This document shows positions 1 through 8,179 of a stretch of 64,000 nt of DNA, in pieces. A program made the position numbers and the translations under genes. The notes beneath the pieces are model-generated. The model searched no databases. It saw only the letters and a program-made list of their open reading frames with translations, and was not told the DNA's origin. Every line of letters starts with the position of its first letter. Within the stretch, counting starts at the first letter, position 1. Origin of the DNA: Nocardia niwae NBRC 108934 = DSM 45340 (GTDB lineage Bacteria; Actinomycetota; Actinomycetes; Mycobacteriales; Mycobacteriaceae); contig NZ_BDCK01000035.1 of assembly GCF_001613465.1 (NCBI RefSeq), forward strand, positions 1 to 64,000. Direction: 5' to 3'.

Positions 1-171
1 TCGCGAACTCGACGACCACACAAACCCGAACCCAGCCGCGAACGGAACAAGCTCGGTCTCGCTTCGCTCGAAACCGGGAGTTGAGGTGCGCTGAGCGCGT
101 TGTGTTCCGAGGTCGGGGCAGGCGTGCGGGTCGACCCGGTTGTTGCGCGGCCGCCGGGCGGCGAGTTCGGG

Positions 172-567
172 TCAGCGCTGCCGGTTCGCGTCGGGCGCCT
201 GGGGGCCGGGCTGTTGCGGCCACTGGGTGTTGGGCGCGCCGAGGGCGGGCTGCTGGAAGTTGGGAGCGGGCTGTTGCGGCCACTGCGCATGGGGGCCGGA
301 CTGCTGATAAGGGGCAGCGCCCATGGACTCGGCGTTGGCGCGGGCGAGGAGGTCGGAGAGTTGCTGCGCGGCGATCGGTGACGCCGCGCCGCACCAAGTG
401 CATTCCAGATGGTGCTTGGTGCTGAGCGGGAACAGCGGGATGAAGAAGAGGGTGAATTTGGTGACGAGCTTGCGCAGCGCGTGTGCGGCGGGATTGCCGC
501 AGCGGCCGCAGAGCAAGGTGATCATGGCGAGCGTGTGGAGACGCCTCTGCCAGCCCCAGATCAGCAT
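172..567 (-). CDS. Zinc-ribbon protein with Gln/Pro-rich tail
   Basis: A 131-residue protein. Two CxxC pairs (Cys20/Cys23 and Cys56/Cys59) are placed as in the zinc-ribbon proteins common in actinobacteria. Between them lies a hydrophobic stretch at about residues 35-50. From about residue 80 the protein is low-complexity, with a duplicated QWPQQP-type motif that is also visible as a DNA repeat at about 205-285. The ATG at 567 is the only plausible start. Function is unknown; a zinc-binding structural or membrane-associated role is the most that can be said. The gene stands alone. Confidence 0.7.
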   Translation of the reverse strand: MLIWGWQRRLHTLAMITLLCGRCGNPAAHALRKLVTKFTLFFIPLFPLSTKHHLECTWCGAASPIAAQQLSDLLARANAESMGAAPYQQSGPHAQWPQQPAPNFQQPALGAPNTQWPQQPGPQAPDANRQR

Positions 568-676
568 GTGAAACCCCCGGCGATAGAGAACTTGATGTCG
601 GTCACAGTAGTAGATCGAGCCGACGACAGCTTCAGTTAACGAGTGGCTATCTATTCGAATGGCCCCAGGCCGAGCC

Positions 677-877
677 TCACCGGGCCAGGAAGTGCCAGCC
701 GAGCCAGGCCCACACGAGCACGGCGAGGATTCTCGTCGTCCGGGTGCCGGTCAGGTAGGTGATCGTCTCCCCCAAGGGAGCGACCGAATCGCGGCGCAGC
801 CGCGTCAGCACCACCGCGACGAGCGCGGCCGCCAGGATCAGGGCGAACCCGAGCAGGACGACGGCCCGATCGCTCAT
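677..877 (-). CDS. Small membrane protein (DUF6186-like)
   Basis: A 66-residue protein with two hydrophobic segments (about residues 7-25 and 49-65) separated by a basic loop. The layout and the ending WLGWHFLAR resemble the small DUF6186-type membrane proteins of actinobacteria; this is recognition from memory, not a search. Its ATG overlaps the TGA of the upstream gene in an ATGA arrangement (874-877), so the two are probably translationally coupled. Function unknown. Confidence 0.65.
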   Translation of the reverse strand: MSDRAVVLLGFALILAAALVAVVLTRLRRDSVAPLGETITYLTGTRTTRILAVLVWAWLGWHFLAR

Positions 878-1278
878 CTCGACACCAGCCACCACCCGGC
901 GGCCAGCCACACCAGCCATCCGGCGAACCGCAGCGGCCACTGTTCCAGCGCCGGATCCAGCAGCGTGGACAAGGTGGGGTGCTCGTGGCTCGGCCGATTC
1001 AGGGCGGGCTGGCGCAGGAGGGCGTAGACCTCCCATGCGGACGCCGCGACCAGCAACGCCGACCACATCGCCAGGCCGCGTCCGAGCCGGGCGGTACGCG
1101 GAAACCGCACGATTCGCCCGCGCAACGTCAGCACCATCGCGCCCAGCGCCGCCACCGCCACCAGCGCGGTCGCCGGCCAGCTGAACGGCCGGGTCGCGGC
1201 ACCGGCCGCCGCGAGCACCAGCCCCACGGTCAGCGGTATCACGCGCGACCGGAGTCGACGCGCCGATTGCTCTGTCAC
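874..1278 (-). CDS. Membrane protein of unknown function
   Basis: A 134-residue protein starting at GTG 1278. It has about four hydrophobic segments (residues about 14-27, 33-50, 68-86 and 115-131) and a basic N-terminus. It is the first gene of a two-gene unit with the 66-residue membrane protein, joined by an ATGA overlap. No enzymatic motif is visible. It could be part of a small membrane complex with its neighbour; that is inference from the coupling. Confidence 0.6.
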   Translation of the reverse strand: MTEQSARRLRSRVIPLTVGLVLAAAGAATRPFSWPATALVAVAALGAMVLTLRGRIVRFPRTARLGRGLAMWSALLVAASAWEVYALLRQPALNRPSHEHPTLSTLLDPALEQWPLRFAGWLVWLAAGWWLVSR

Positions 1279-1386
1279 ATGCGCAGGATAAGACCAGAGG
1301 ACGTCGTATCGATGCAGGCAGCGACCAGCTACGGATTCGTCGAGCGAGGCCGAGGCTCCGATCGCCGCGGAGCGGCCCGGCGCGTC

Positions 1387-1992
1387 TCAGCCGTCGGCGC
1401 GCAGGAGCCCGGAGATGAGCAGCAGGACCGATTGCTGGGTCTGCGCGCGGGCGAGGTCGGTGTCCTCTGCGTGCGCGACGATCAGGGCGGCCTCGCTGAT
1501 CACGCTGACGACGAGCTGGGCCAGTACGGGAACGGGGGCGTCCGCGATCAATCCGGCGTCGCGGGCGCGCTCGAGTTGGGTGGTGATCAAGCCGAGCCCG
1601 TGCGCGGATTCGAATTCGCGCCAAGCCTGCCAGCCGAGCACGGCGGGGGCGTCGGTGAGGGCGATCCGCAGCATCGCGGGGCGCTGGCAGATCTCCAGGA
1701 ACAGCCCGAGCCCCGCCGCCATTCCCGCCATCACGTCCGCGGAATCGACCGCGGCTATGGCGTTTTCGATCTCCCCGGTGATCTCGACCTCGATCTGCTC
1801 CAGCACCGCGAGGAACAGCCCGCGTTTGTCGCCGTAATGGTGGTGCAGCGCGCCCCGGGTGACGCCCGCCTCGGTGACCAGTTCCTCGGCGGAGGTTCCC
1901 GCGAAGCCGCGCTCGGTGAACAGGCGGCGTCCCGCCTGTTCGAGCGCGGCCCTGGTTGCGCGAGAGCGGTCTTCCTGGCTACGGCGTGGCAT
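1387..1992 (-). CDS. TetR-family transcriptional regulator
   Basis: A 201-residue protein. The N-terminal TetR helix-turn-helix is clear at residues about 10-58, with the recognition-helix region GALHHHYGDKRGLF. The remaining helical part would be the ligand and dimer domain. It is the second gene of an operon: its start lies inside the last 14 bp of the upstream hydrolase gene (overlap 1979-1992). A perfect palindrome lies upstream of the hydrolase (2882-2902), so it most likely represses its own two-gene operon. The inducer is unknown but is probably a substrate or product of the hydrolase. Confidence 0.9.
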   Translation of the reverse strand: MPRRSQEDRSRATRAALEQAGRRLFTERGFAGTSAEELVTEAGVTRGALHHHYGDKRGLFLAVLEQIEVEITGEIENAIAAVDSADVMAGMAAGLGLFLEICQRPAMLRIALTDAPAVLGWQAWREFESAHGLGLITTQLERARDAGLIADAPVPVLAQLVVSVISEAALIVAHAEDTDLARAQTQQSVLLLISGLLRADG

Positions 1993-2845
1993 GCAGCCGA
2001 GTGAACTCCAGAATCGATTGGGCGAGCAACTCGGGCTGGTCCTCCGGCACGAACGTGTAGGAGTCGTCGATGAGCTTCAACTGCGCGTTCTGCAGGTCGT
2101 GGGCCAGGCGTTCGGCGAACGACAGCGGGAACAGCCGGTCCTCCCGCGCCCAGGCCAGCAGTACCGGGATGTCGACGTCGGCGAAGTGGCAGGCGGCTTC
2201 CAAGGTGTAGCGGCGATGCGCCGACTTCAGGAACCGCCGCAGGTCTTTGCGGATAGCGGCGGAGTTGCGGCTCGGCAGCAGGTAGGAGTCGACGATCTCG
2301 GGCGGGACAGGCCGTTTGGTGACCCAGCCGAACGCCAGCGGAAGGCGGTGCAGCGCCCGGATACGCAGCGCCTCGGTGAGGGGGCGCAGCGACCCCGGGA
2401 TCTTCGCCAGCAAGGGCAACGCGGTGAACGGCTGCGGCAGGAAGCTTTCGTAGCTGTCCACCGAGACGAGGACGACGCGACCGACGCGGGACCGGTCCCG
2501 GGTCAGCAACACCTGGGTGATCGCTCCGCCGGTGTCGTTCGCCACCAGGGTGACGTCGGTGAGGTCGAGGTGTTCGAGGAACGCGGCGATGAGATCGGCG
2601 ACCCCGGCCGGGGTCAGCTCCGCGTCGGGGACCGGGATCTCGTGCGAGCCGAGCGGCCAGTCCGGCGCCAGGCAGCGGTATCCGGCTGCGGCGATCGTGG
2701 GCACCACTTTGCGCCAGATGTCCGCGTTGACGAGCAGACCGTGGACGAAAACGACCGGAGCGCCCTCTCCCGTCTCGTGATAGCGAATGCGGCCGCCGGG
2801 CAGGTCCACTTCGTGGGTGCGGCCGAGTGCAGTGCTGGTTGCCAT
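1979..2845 (-). CDS. Alpha/beta hydrolase, haloalkane dehalogenase/epoxide hydrolase type
   Basis: A 288-residue protein. An oxyanion HG motif is at residues 35-36. The nucleophile elbow reads ANDTGGA, which places Asp104 where lipases have serine; this is typical of haloalkane dehalogenases and epoxide hydrolases. The C-terminal position where these enzymes carry the catalytic His reads SYTFVPEDQP, so the usual His is absent. Activity is therefore uncertain. The start at 2845 is favoured over 2872 because a strong gggagga Shine-Dalgarno precedes it. It is first in an operon with the TetR gene. Confidence 0.8.
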   Translation of the reverse strand: MATSTALGRTHEVDLPGGRIRYHETGEGAPVVFVHGLLVNADIWRKVVPTIAAAGYRCLAPDWPLGSHEIPVPDAELTPAGVADLIAAFLEHLDLTDVTLVANDTGGAITQVLLTRDRSRVGRVVLVSVDSYESFLPQPFTALPLLAKIPGSLRPLTEALRIRALHRLPLAFGWVTKRPVPPEIVDSYLLPSRNSAAIRKDLRRFLKSAHRRYTLEAACHFADVDIPVLLAWAREDRLFPLSFAERLAHDLQNAQLKLIDDSYTFVPEDQPELLAQSILEFTRLHATP

Positions 2846-2881
2846 GGGTCCTCCCGGAGTTAGCAGTTCCAACCCACTGTT

Positions 2882-2902
2882 ACATACATACGGTATGTAT
2901 GT
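2882..2902. promoter_or_regulatory. Perfect TetR-type operator palindrome
   Basis: Arms acatacatac and gtatgtatgt (10 bp each) flank a single central base. The palindrome sits 37 bp upstream of the hydrolase start and is probably the binding site of the TetR protein encoded downstream in the same operon. Perfect dyads of this length in this position are characteristic of self-regulated TetR operons. Confidence 0.8.
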
Positions 2903-2936
2903 CTAGTGCGCGCGGCACGCAACCGGCCGACGCGGA

Positions 2937-3302
2937 TCAGCTGAAGACCGCTCTGACCGCGTCTTTCGACGCCATCACCGCCGTCGCGAGAGAAGCGACG
3001 CCCGCCACCGACTCACCCACCGTGTGCAGACCGCCGGTGAGAACGATCCGGTTCGGCCGCTCTTTCGCCGCCTCGGCCGCCGCCCGCCGCGTCGTCTCCT
3101 CGACCAGTTGCCGGTCCGCGAGTTCGATGTCGCACCGACTGATCCGGTCGAGTAGGTCGCTGAGCGAGGAACGCAGGTTCTCCACCGCTTTCGCAGTGGT
3201 CACCGTCTCGTTTCCGAGCCGCCGCCGGCGGGCGCGCACCCCACAGCGCCCACAGAACGCGGAGCCGTTGCGATTGGATTGCTGACAGTCGGCGCATCGC
3301 AC
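2937..3302 (-). CDS. Small zinc-ribbon protein, function unknown
   Basis: Read from GTG 3302 this is a 121-residue protein. A CxxC...CxxC zinc ribbon lies in the first 20 residues (CADC, CGRC), followed by an arginine-rich linker. A helical region comes next, then a glycine- and alanine-rich C-terminus that could form an amphipathic or membrane-interacting helix. The reading frame stays open further upstream, but that part carries remnants of another gene, so the GTG just before the ribbon is the likely start. I do not recognise the family. The gene lies at the edge of a decayed region and may itself be a fragment. Confidence 0.45.
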   Translation of the reverse strand: MRCADCQQSNRNGSAFCGRCGVRARRRRLGNETVTTAKAVENLRSSLSDLLDRISRCDIELADRQLVEETTRRAAAEAAKERPNRIVLTGGLHTVGESVAGVASLATAVMASKDAVRAVFS

Positions 3303-3399
3303 CTCGCCAGCCAAGCATCCGACTCGGATCGAGCCGACCGGAATCCGGATGCCGTGCCAGGTCTGACCGCCCGCCACCGCACCGAGGTCCTTTTCGGCC

Positions 3400-3900
3400 C
3401 GATCCGAATCGTTGTCGGCAAGATCTTGCCGATCCGTGAGTACTCGAGAAAGCCCAGCATCGCGCGGAACTCCGCCGCACCCGATTCGTTCCACCGCCCG
3501 TGCGTACCCGCCCGCGTGCCAGGCAACAGGGTGTCGAGATCCACTCGGTACCGGCCCGACGACAATCCGCTGCCGCGGGCGATCATGCGTACGGCCAGGC
3601 CCCAGCTGGATCCGGCGGGAGGGATCGCGCAACTCGGCCGCCGTCAGGCGGGTCAGATCGCCGGCCCGGCCGCGCAGGAGCGGATAGTCCGGTTCCAGGT
3701 CGTAGCGCTCCACGTCCACGAAGGAGTTGTCGCCGTGGTCGGTCGCCATGACCACGGGAACGCGAAGCGCGCGAGCCCGTCTCCGGATGTCCACTTTCAG
3801 CGGCAGCGAGCCGATCACCGCCACGAATGGCAGCGATATCTGCCCACGATTTCCCGGCACGGCTTGTGCCCGCGGCAGCGCCCTGCCGAGCAAGATCTTG
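3400..3900 (-). pseudogene. Decayed ThiF/HesA-like (E1-type) gene fragment
   Basis: In one minus-strand frame (about 3640-3870) the translation reads LPLKVDIR...VPVVMATDHGDN...DVERYDLEPD. This resembles the region after the nucleotide-binding fold of ThiF/E1-like enzymes, as in the actinobacterial nitroreductase-ThiF proteins. At about 3600-3620 the similarity moves to another frame (GLAVRMIARGSG, then LLPGTRAGTHGRWNESG), which implies a single-base indel. The upstream nucleotide-binding part is missing and no intact start remains. I read it as a pseudogene. The family call is by eye. Confidence 0.5.
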
Positions 3901-4040
3901 CAGTCGCGCGTCCCACCGCGGCAAGCATCGGTGAAAATGCCTCGGCGCCCGGCTATTACGGGCCCGCAATGCCGTCCGGAATGCCAGATCCGACGTCGAT
4001 GATCGCCTTGTGGGTCCAGCGCGGTGAAAGCGATTCTTCC

Positions 4041-4157
4041 GGAGAGATCACGCCCGCCGTCGTCTACCGCTGGCGCGGATTACACGCGCGCTATCTGGTG
4101 AGCTGGTGCCGCCGGAACGGGCATGCGGAAGTATTGACGCGCGGGGCCGGGCGCTGA
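4041..4157 (+). pseudogene. 3' fragment paralogous to the neighbouring response-regulator-like gene
   Basis: The plus-strand translation contains VVYRWRGLHARYLVSWCRRN followed by GHAEVL. This closely matches the C-terminus of the convergent gene at 4193-4933 (VFRWCGEHAHYLISWCRRN, then GHADVL). Only the last ~35 residues are preserved and no start or upstream domain remains. It is the decayed end of a second copy in inverted orientation. Confidence 0.6.
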
Positions 4158-4246
4158 TGCCGAATCACGAACGCCAGGGCCGGATCGCGCCGTCAGGTGA
4201 AGCGCGGACCGAGGACATCGGCATGCCCGTTCCGGCGGCACCAGCT
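4101..4246. repeat. 26-bp perfect inverted repeat joining two paralogous gene ends
   Basis: Arms 4101-4126 and 4221-4246 are exact reverse complements (beginning agctggtgccgccgg), with a 94-bp spacer. The arms encode the shared SWCRRNGHA segment of the two convergent paralogues. They may persist through gene conversion or a recent inverted duplication. Confidence 0.85.
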
Positions 4247-4933
4247 GATCAGGTAATGCGCGTGCTCACCGCACCAGCGGAAGACCGCGCCCTGGGTCAA
4301 CGGCGTACCCTCCGGCAGTTCCTTGCGCGCCAGGATGATCGGCCCGATATAGGTATTGGTCGCCTTGTTCGCGGTGTTCAGACCGACCCGGGCGACTTGC
4401 GCGAGGGAGTTGTAGTCCCATGCCGATTTGGCCGCGATCGCACCGGCCAGCCGGCCCGCGGTCTCGCCACGCTGCTCGGTGAACAGCGCGCACAGGGCGG
4501 GCGGCCCCTGCTGCGGCGGCGCGATCTGCGCACTTCGGCCGGTCGCGGCGCGCTGGATGGCCTCGAGCAACGCGGGCACGCCGGATGACTTGTCGTAGAA
4601 CTCGGCGATCTCGGCCGCGCGCAGCCGGGCCTCGTCGAGGTGATCGCTTTCCATGCTGTGGCCCTGAGCGGCGAGCAGAACCTCGCTCTGCCGTTTGGTG
4701 TCCCGGAGCAAGTCGAGGACGTCCAAACCGTCGAAACGGTATTCCATTTCGGGCTTGTTCCAGATCAGATCCGAGATGACCACATCGAACCGAAAACGTC
4801 CCACGATTTGACTGCGCACCTCGTCGACATCGGAGGCGACCGCGACCGTCGATGCCGGAAAATATTGCGACAGTGTGGGCGCGATGATTTTGCCCAGTGG
4901 CGAGGCGACGAGTACTCGTAAGCTCGGTTCCAT
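4193..4933 (-). CDS. Orphan response-regulator-like protein
   Basis: From ATG 4933 the protein has 246 residues. The N-terminal ~125 residues look like a receiver domain: a hydrophobic first strand (LRVLVASPL), a strand ending in VVISDLIWN with the likely phospho-acceptor Asp, and a helix-rich remainder. The usual N-terminal acidic pair and the conserved Thr/Lys are not evident, so it may be a pseudo-receiver. The C-terminal ~100 residues contain a possible helix-turn-helix (SLAQVARVGLNTANKATNTY) and end with the SWCRRNGHADVL signature. The frame is open to 5401, but the start at the receiver domain is preferred. No sensor kinase is adjacent. It may be an atypical regulator. Confidence 0.55.
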   Translation of the reverse strand: MEPSLRVLVASPLGKIIAPTLSQYFPASTVAVASDVDEVRSQIVGRFRFDVVISDLIWNKPEMEYRFDGLDVLDLLRDTKRQSEVLLAAQGHSMESDHLDEARLRAAEIAEFYDKSSGVPALLEAIQRAATGRSAQIAPPQQGPPALCALFTEQRGETAGRLAGAIAAKSAWDYNSLAQVARVGLNTANKATNTYIGPIILARKELPEGTPLTQGAVFRWCGEHAHYLISWCRRNGHADVLGPRFT

Positions 4934-5120
4934 AGCGCGATCTTCATCGCTGCCGATCCGCGTCGGCAAGACGTCGAACGTCTTTCGAACCAGTAGGTTT
5001 CGTAGCCACTCCATCGAGGCGAGAACTTGCCTGTCCACCCGGATGCGCGCATTCCGGCACCGATCCGGCACCGAGCGCTGCCGCCAGCGACTGTACCGAT
5101 CGTCCACCATACGAACGCAA

Positions 5121-5375
5121 CCACGAGAGTTCGTCAAACGGCAGATGGGCAACCCGGAATGGCGATTCGTCACTTCCGACGACCTCAAACGGTTGAAGGA
5201 AGACGCCGAACTCGTCCTCGGGCAGGGGCAGGTCACCGACGCGGTGATCACGGTCCCGGCGTTCTTCGACGACGCCCGCCGCCGGGCGACGCGGGATGCG
5301 GGCACGATCGGCGGACTCAAGGTGCTGCGCGTGGTGAACGAGCCGACCGCGGCCGGGCTGGCCTCGTCGCGGCTC
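5121..5375 (+). pseudogene. Hsp70 (DnaK-like) ATPase-domain fragment
   Basis: About 85 codons read as an internal piece of an Hsp70 ATPase domain: DAVITVPAFFDDARRRATRD, then GLKVLRVVNEPTAAGLA, matching the DnaK segment that normally lies near residues 100-160. The phosphate-binding start, the rest of the ATPase and the substrate domain are all missing. The surrounding open frame is only a chance extension. It is a decayed fragment, related to the same broad family as the two membrane Hsp70-like genes later in the window. Confidence 0.7.
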
Positions 5376-5427
5376 GCTCGGCCCGATCGGAGTCGGCCCA
5401 AACCGCCACCTCTATCGAAAGGTTCGA

Positions 5428-5892
5428 ATGATGCGCAAGTCTCTCCGGACGGCCGTACTGGTCTCCGCCTCAGCGGCGTTCCTCGCCCTGGGTCCGCCGA
5501 GCGCCTCCGCCGGGCCGACCACCGTGAGCGGCACGATCGGCTGCATCAACAGCGCCGCTCCGGTAGGGGTGTGGGTTCAGGCCAAGTCGTCGAAATCGGG
5601 ATGGGCGCAGACCAAGATTCCGGTCCGGCTCGGCGGTCACTCCAAGGTCGACTACTCCTTCGAGCTGGACCAGGGTGGGGACTACCAGGTGCACGTCGGG
5701 TGCGGCGGAACTCCCCAGAAGTGGGCGAAATCGCTGAAGTCCGAGAATGTCTCGGGCACCAAGAACGACTTCCTCTGCAACGACGCGGACCGGCTGTCGG
5801 TGACGGCGTTCAACGCGCTGGTCGGCCGGATGTTCGGTCGTCCCGATCTCACCCAGGGGGTGCCCTATGGCGAGTGCAAGCACATTCGCTGA
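5428..5892 (+). CDS. Secreted protein with four cysteines, function unknown
   Basis: A 154-residue protein. It has a typical Sec signal peptide: basic MMRKSLR, a hydrophobic core, and a likely cleavage after SASA at residue 28. The mature part is about 126 residues with Cys39, Cys92, Cys117 and Cys150, enough for two disulfides. It looks like a small beta-rich extracellular domain. I do not recognise the family. ATG 5431 is an equally possible start. It follows the Hsp70 fragment and precedes the amidase, with no obvious operon partner. Confidence 0.7.
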   Translation: MMRKSLRTAVLVSASAAFLALGPPSASAGPTTVSGTIGCINSAAPVGVWVQAKSSKSGWAQTKIPVRLGGHSKVDYSFELDQGGDYQVHVGCGGTPQKWAKSLKSENVSGTKNDFLCNDADRLSVTAFNALVGRMFGRPDLTQGVPYGECKHIR

Positions 5893-6009
5893 CCCGAGCT
5901 CCGGCGTTCGGCCGACCGACGGGCCCTGCCGCCGATTCCCGATCAGCGATATGGACGTTTGACCAAGTTAGCGCTACCGTCTGGTACACCACGACGAGAC
6001 GGAGCTCAC

Positions 6010-7437
6010 ATGACGGTGTCCGATCCTGCCCACGTTTCCGGGACGCAGGAGCTGGGGCTGGCCGAATCGGCGGCCGCGATCGCGAGCGGCACGATTACCT
6101 CGACCGCGGCGGTCGGTGGCGCGCTGGACCGGATCGACGCGGCACAGAGCACACTCAACGCTTTCCGTATCGTGCGCCGCGAGCGGGCGCTGGCCGAGGC
6201 CGCCGAGGCCGACCGGCGGCTGGCCGCGGGCGAACGGTTGCCGCTGCTCGGCGTGCCCGTCGCGGTGAAGGACGACACGGATGTCGCCGGAGAGCCGACC
6301 GCGTTCGGCTGCGGCGGCGACTTCGCACCCAAGACCGAGGACGCGGAATCCGTGCGGCGCCTGCGTGCCGCGGGCGCGGTGATCGTCGGCAAGACCAACA
6401 CGTGCGAACTCGGGCAGTGGCCGTTCACCAGCGCCGCGTGGTTCGGCCACACCCGCAACCCCTGGGACCGTGCCCGCACGCCGGGCGGATCCTCCGGCGG
6501 AGCGTCGGCGGCCGTCGCGGCCGGACTGGTTCCGGCCGCTCTCGGTTCCGACGGCGCGGGCTCGATCCGCATTCCCGCCGCGTGGACGAACCTGGTCGGC
6601 ATCAAGCCGCAGCGGGGACGAATCTCCACCTGGCCGGAGGCCGAAGCGTTCTACGGACTCACCGTCAACGGGCCGCTGGCGCGCACCGTCGCGGACGCGG
6701 CGCTGCTGCTGGACGCGGCGGCCGGCCCGCACCGAGGAGACCTGCACACTCCGGAACCGATCACCGCGTCGGACGCTGTCGGCCGGGACCCGGGGAGACT
6801 GCGGATCGCCCTCTCACTGCGCATCCCCTTCACCGCGACCAGAACGGCGCTGGACCCCGAGGTCGAGCAAGCGGTACGCCGCACCGCCGATACGCTGCGC
6901 GCGCTCGGGCACACCGTGACCGTGGCCGACCTGCATTACGGCATCCTGATCGGCGCCTCGTTCCTGCCGCGTTCGCTCGCGGGCATCCGGCGGGTCCACC
7001 ACCGGATGCCCGGACTGAAGGTCGATCCACGCACCACCGCCAACGCCCGGATCGGACGCGTGCTCGACGGGCCCGCCCTCTACGGGGCACGCCATCTGGA
7101 ACCACTGCTGCACAACCGGATCGGCCGCTTCTTCCACGATTACGACGTCGTCCTCGCCCCCACCACCGCCACTCCGCCGCCGCGCGCCGAGGAGATCGAC
7201 GGCATCGGCGTCAACGCCACCAACAACCTCATCACCGCCGCGTGCCCTTACACCTGGCCCTGGAACGTCCTCGGCTGGCCGAGCATCAACGTCCCCGCCG
7301 GTTTCACCGACGCCGGCCTCCCGGTCGGCGCCCAGTTGATGGGCACCGCCGACTCGGAACCCCTGCTGATCTCGCTGGCCGCCCAACTCGAATCCGAACT
7401 GAACTGGCAGCGCCACCGGCCGACGCCGTGGTGGTAA
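6010..7437 (+). CDS. Amidase (amidase signature family)
   Basis: A 475-residue protein, the normal length for the family. The Ser-cisSer-Lys triad is visible: Lys87 in GVPVAVKD, Ser162 in the TPGGSSGG loop, and the nucleophile Ser185 in GSDGAGSIRIPA. These enzymes hydrolyse amides to a carboxylate and ammonia; the substrate cannot be told from sequence. The GatA-specific context (gatB, gatC) is absent, so this is a stand-alone catabolic amidase rather than GatA. ATG 6010 is preceded by ggag and chosen over the in-frame 5959 start. It ends 4 bp from the convergent MFS remnant. Confidence 0.92.
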   Translation: MTVSDPAHVSGTQELGLAESAAAIASGTITSTAAVGGALDRIDAAQSTLNAFRIVRRERALAEAAEADRRLAAGERLPLLGVPVAVKDDTDVAGEPTAFGCGGDFAPKTEDAESVRRLRAAGAVIVGKTNTCELGQWPFTSAAWFGHTRNPWDRARTPGGSSGGASAAVAAGLVPAALGSDGAGSIRIPAAWTNLVGIKPQRGRISTWPEAEAFYGLTVNGPLARTVADAALLLDAAAGPHRGDLHTPEPITASDAVGRDPGRLRIALSLRIPFTATRTALDPEVEQAVRRTADTLRALGHTVTVADLHYGILIGASFLPRSLAGIRRVHHRMPGLKVDPRTTANARIGRVLDGPALYGARHLEPLLHNRIGRFFHDYDVVLAPTTATPPPRAEEIDGIGVNATNNLITAACPYTWPWNVLGWPSINVPAGFTDAGLPVGAQLMGTADSEPLLISLAAQLESELNWQRHRPTPWW

Positions 7438-7441
7438 CCAC

Positions 7442-8179
7442 TCAGACCTGAGCCGCCGACCGCTTCGGCAGCAGGAAGACGACGACGCCCGCGATCACAG
7501 CGACGCCCAGCGCTCCGCCACACTGCTGGGCCGTGGACAAGGCCCCGGACGCGACACCGACCGACTCCGGTTCGACGTAGCTCAGCACCGTGTTGAGCGC
7601 CGGCGTGCTGACCAGTCCGCCACCGACGCTCTGCAGAACGAGGGAGGGAATCACCAGCAGCGGAGTGATCCGCGGGCCGGACACCAGCAAGAGGCCGGTC
7701 GCCAGGTACCCGCTCGCCATGATGATCGCCCCCACCTCGAGGACACGTCGCCCGTACTTCGGGATTGTCCGGCAGCCGAGCCGCTCTGCGGCAGGTGCCA
7801 CCTGTCCGCCGATGGTGGCCAGACCCATGACGATTCCGATCACGCCGTAGACGCTGTGTCGCTTCACCGCAGGCACCAGCACCGCGACGTACGCGAACAC
7901 CTGGGGAACCATGAAGGCGGCTCCCAGGCCCTGGACGACGCGCGCGGCGATGAGGCTGCCCGCGTTCGGTGCCAGAACCCACTGGACATCGCCTGCGGAC
8001 GCGTGCAGGTCCGCCACGATCGAGGGGTCGGCGACCACGACGATGAACGAGTCGAGGACCGCCATGAACAGTGCGGCCAAGACGACCGATATCGCCGTCC
8101 ACGGAATCGCGCCGGCTTCCACTGCCATTACCGGTCGGTCGGCTGATTGCTGACTACTTGCCACGATGAAAGACCTCAT
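7442..8179 (-). pseudogene. Internally deleted DHA2-type MFS transporter
   Basis: The open frame of 245 codons matches the N-terminal helix of EmrB/QacA-type drug exporters (FMAVLDSFIVVVADPS...VQWVLA). It then jumps directly into APNAGSLIAARVVQGLGAAF, omitting the second helix and its loop. A second jump after GQVAP omits roughly the central third, and the C-terminal helices follow (VGVASGALSTAQQCGGALGVA). Members of this family have ~470 residues and 14 helices, whereas here only about seven remain. The frame is intact, so the deletions were in-frame, but transport is unlikely. An intact relative lies at 31982-33394. It overlaps the SGNH gene by 26 bp. Confidence 0.75.
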
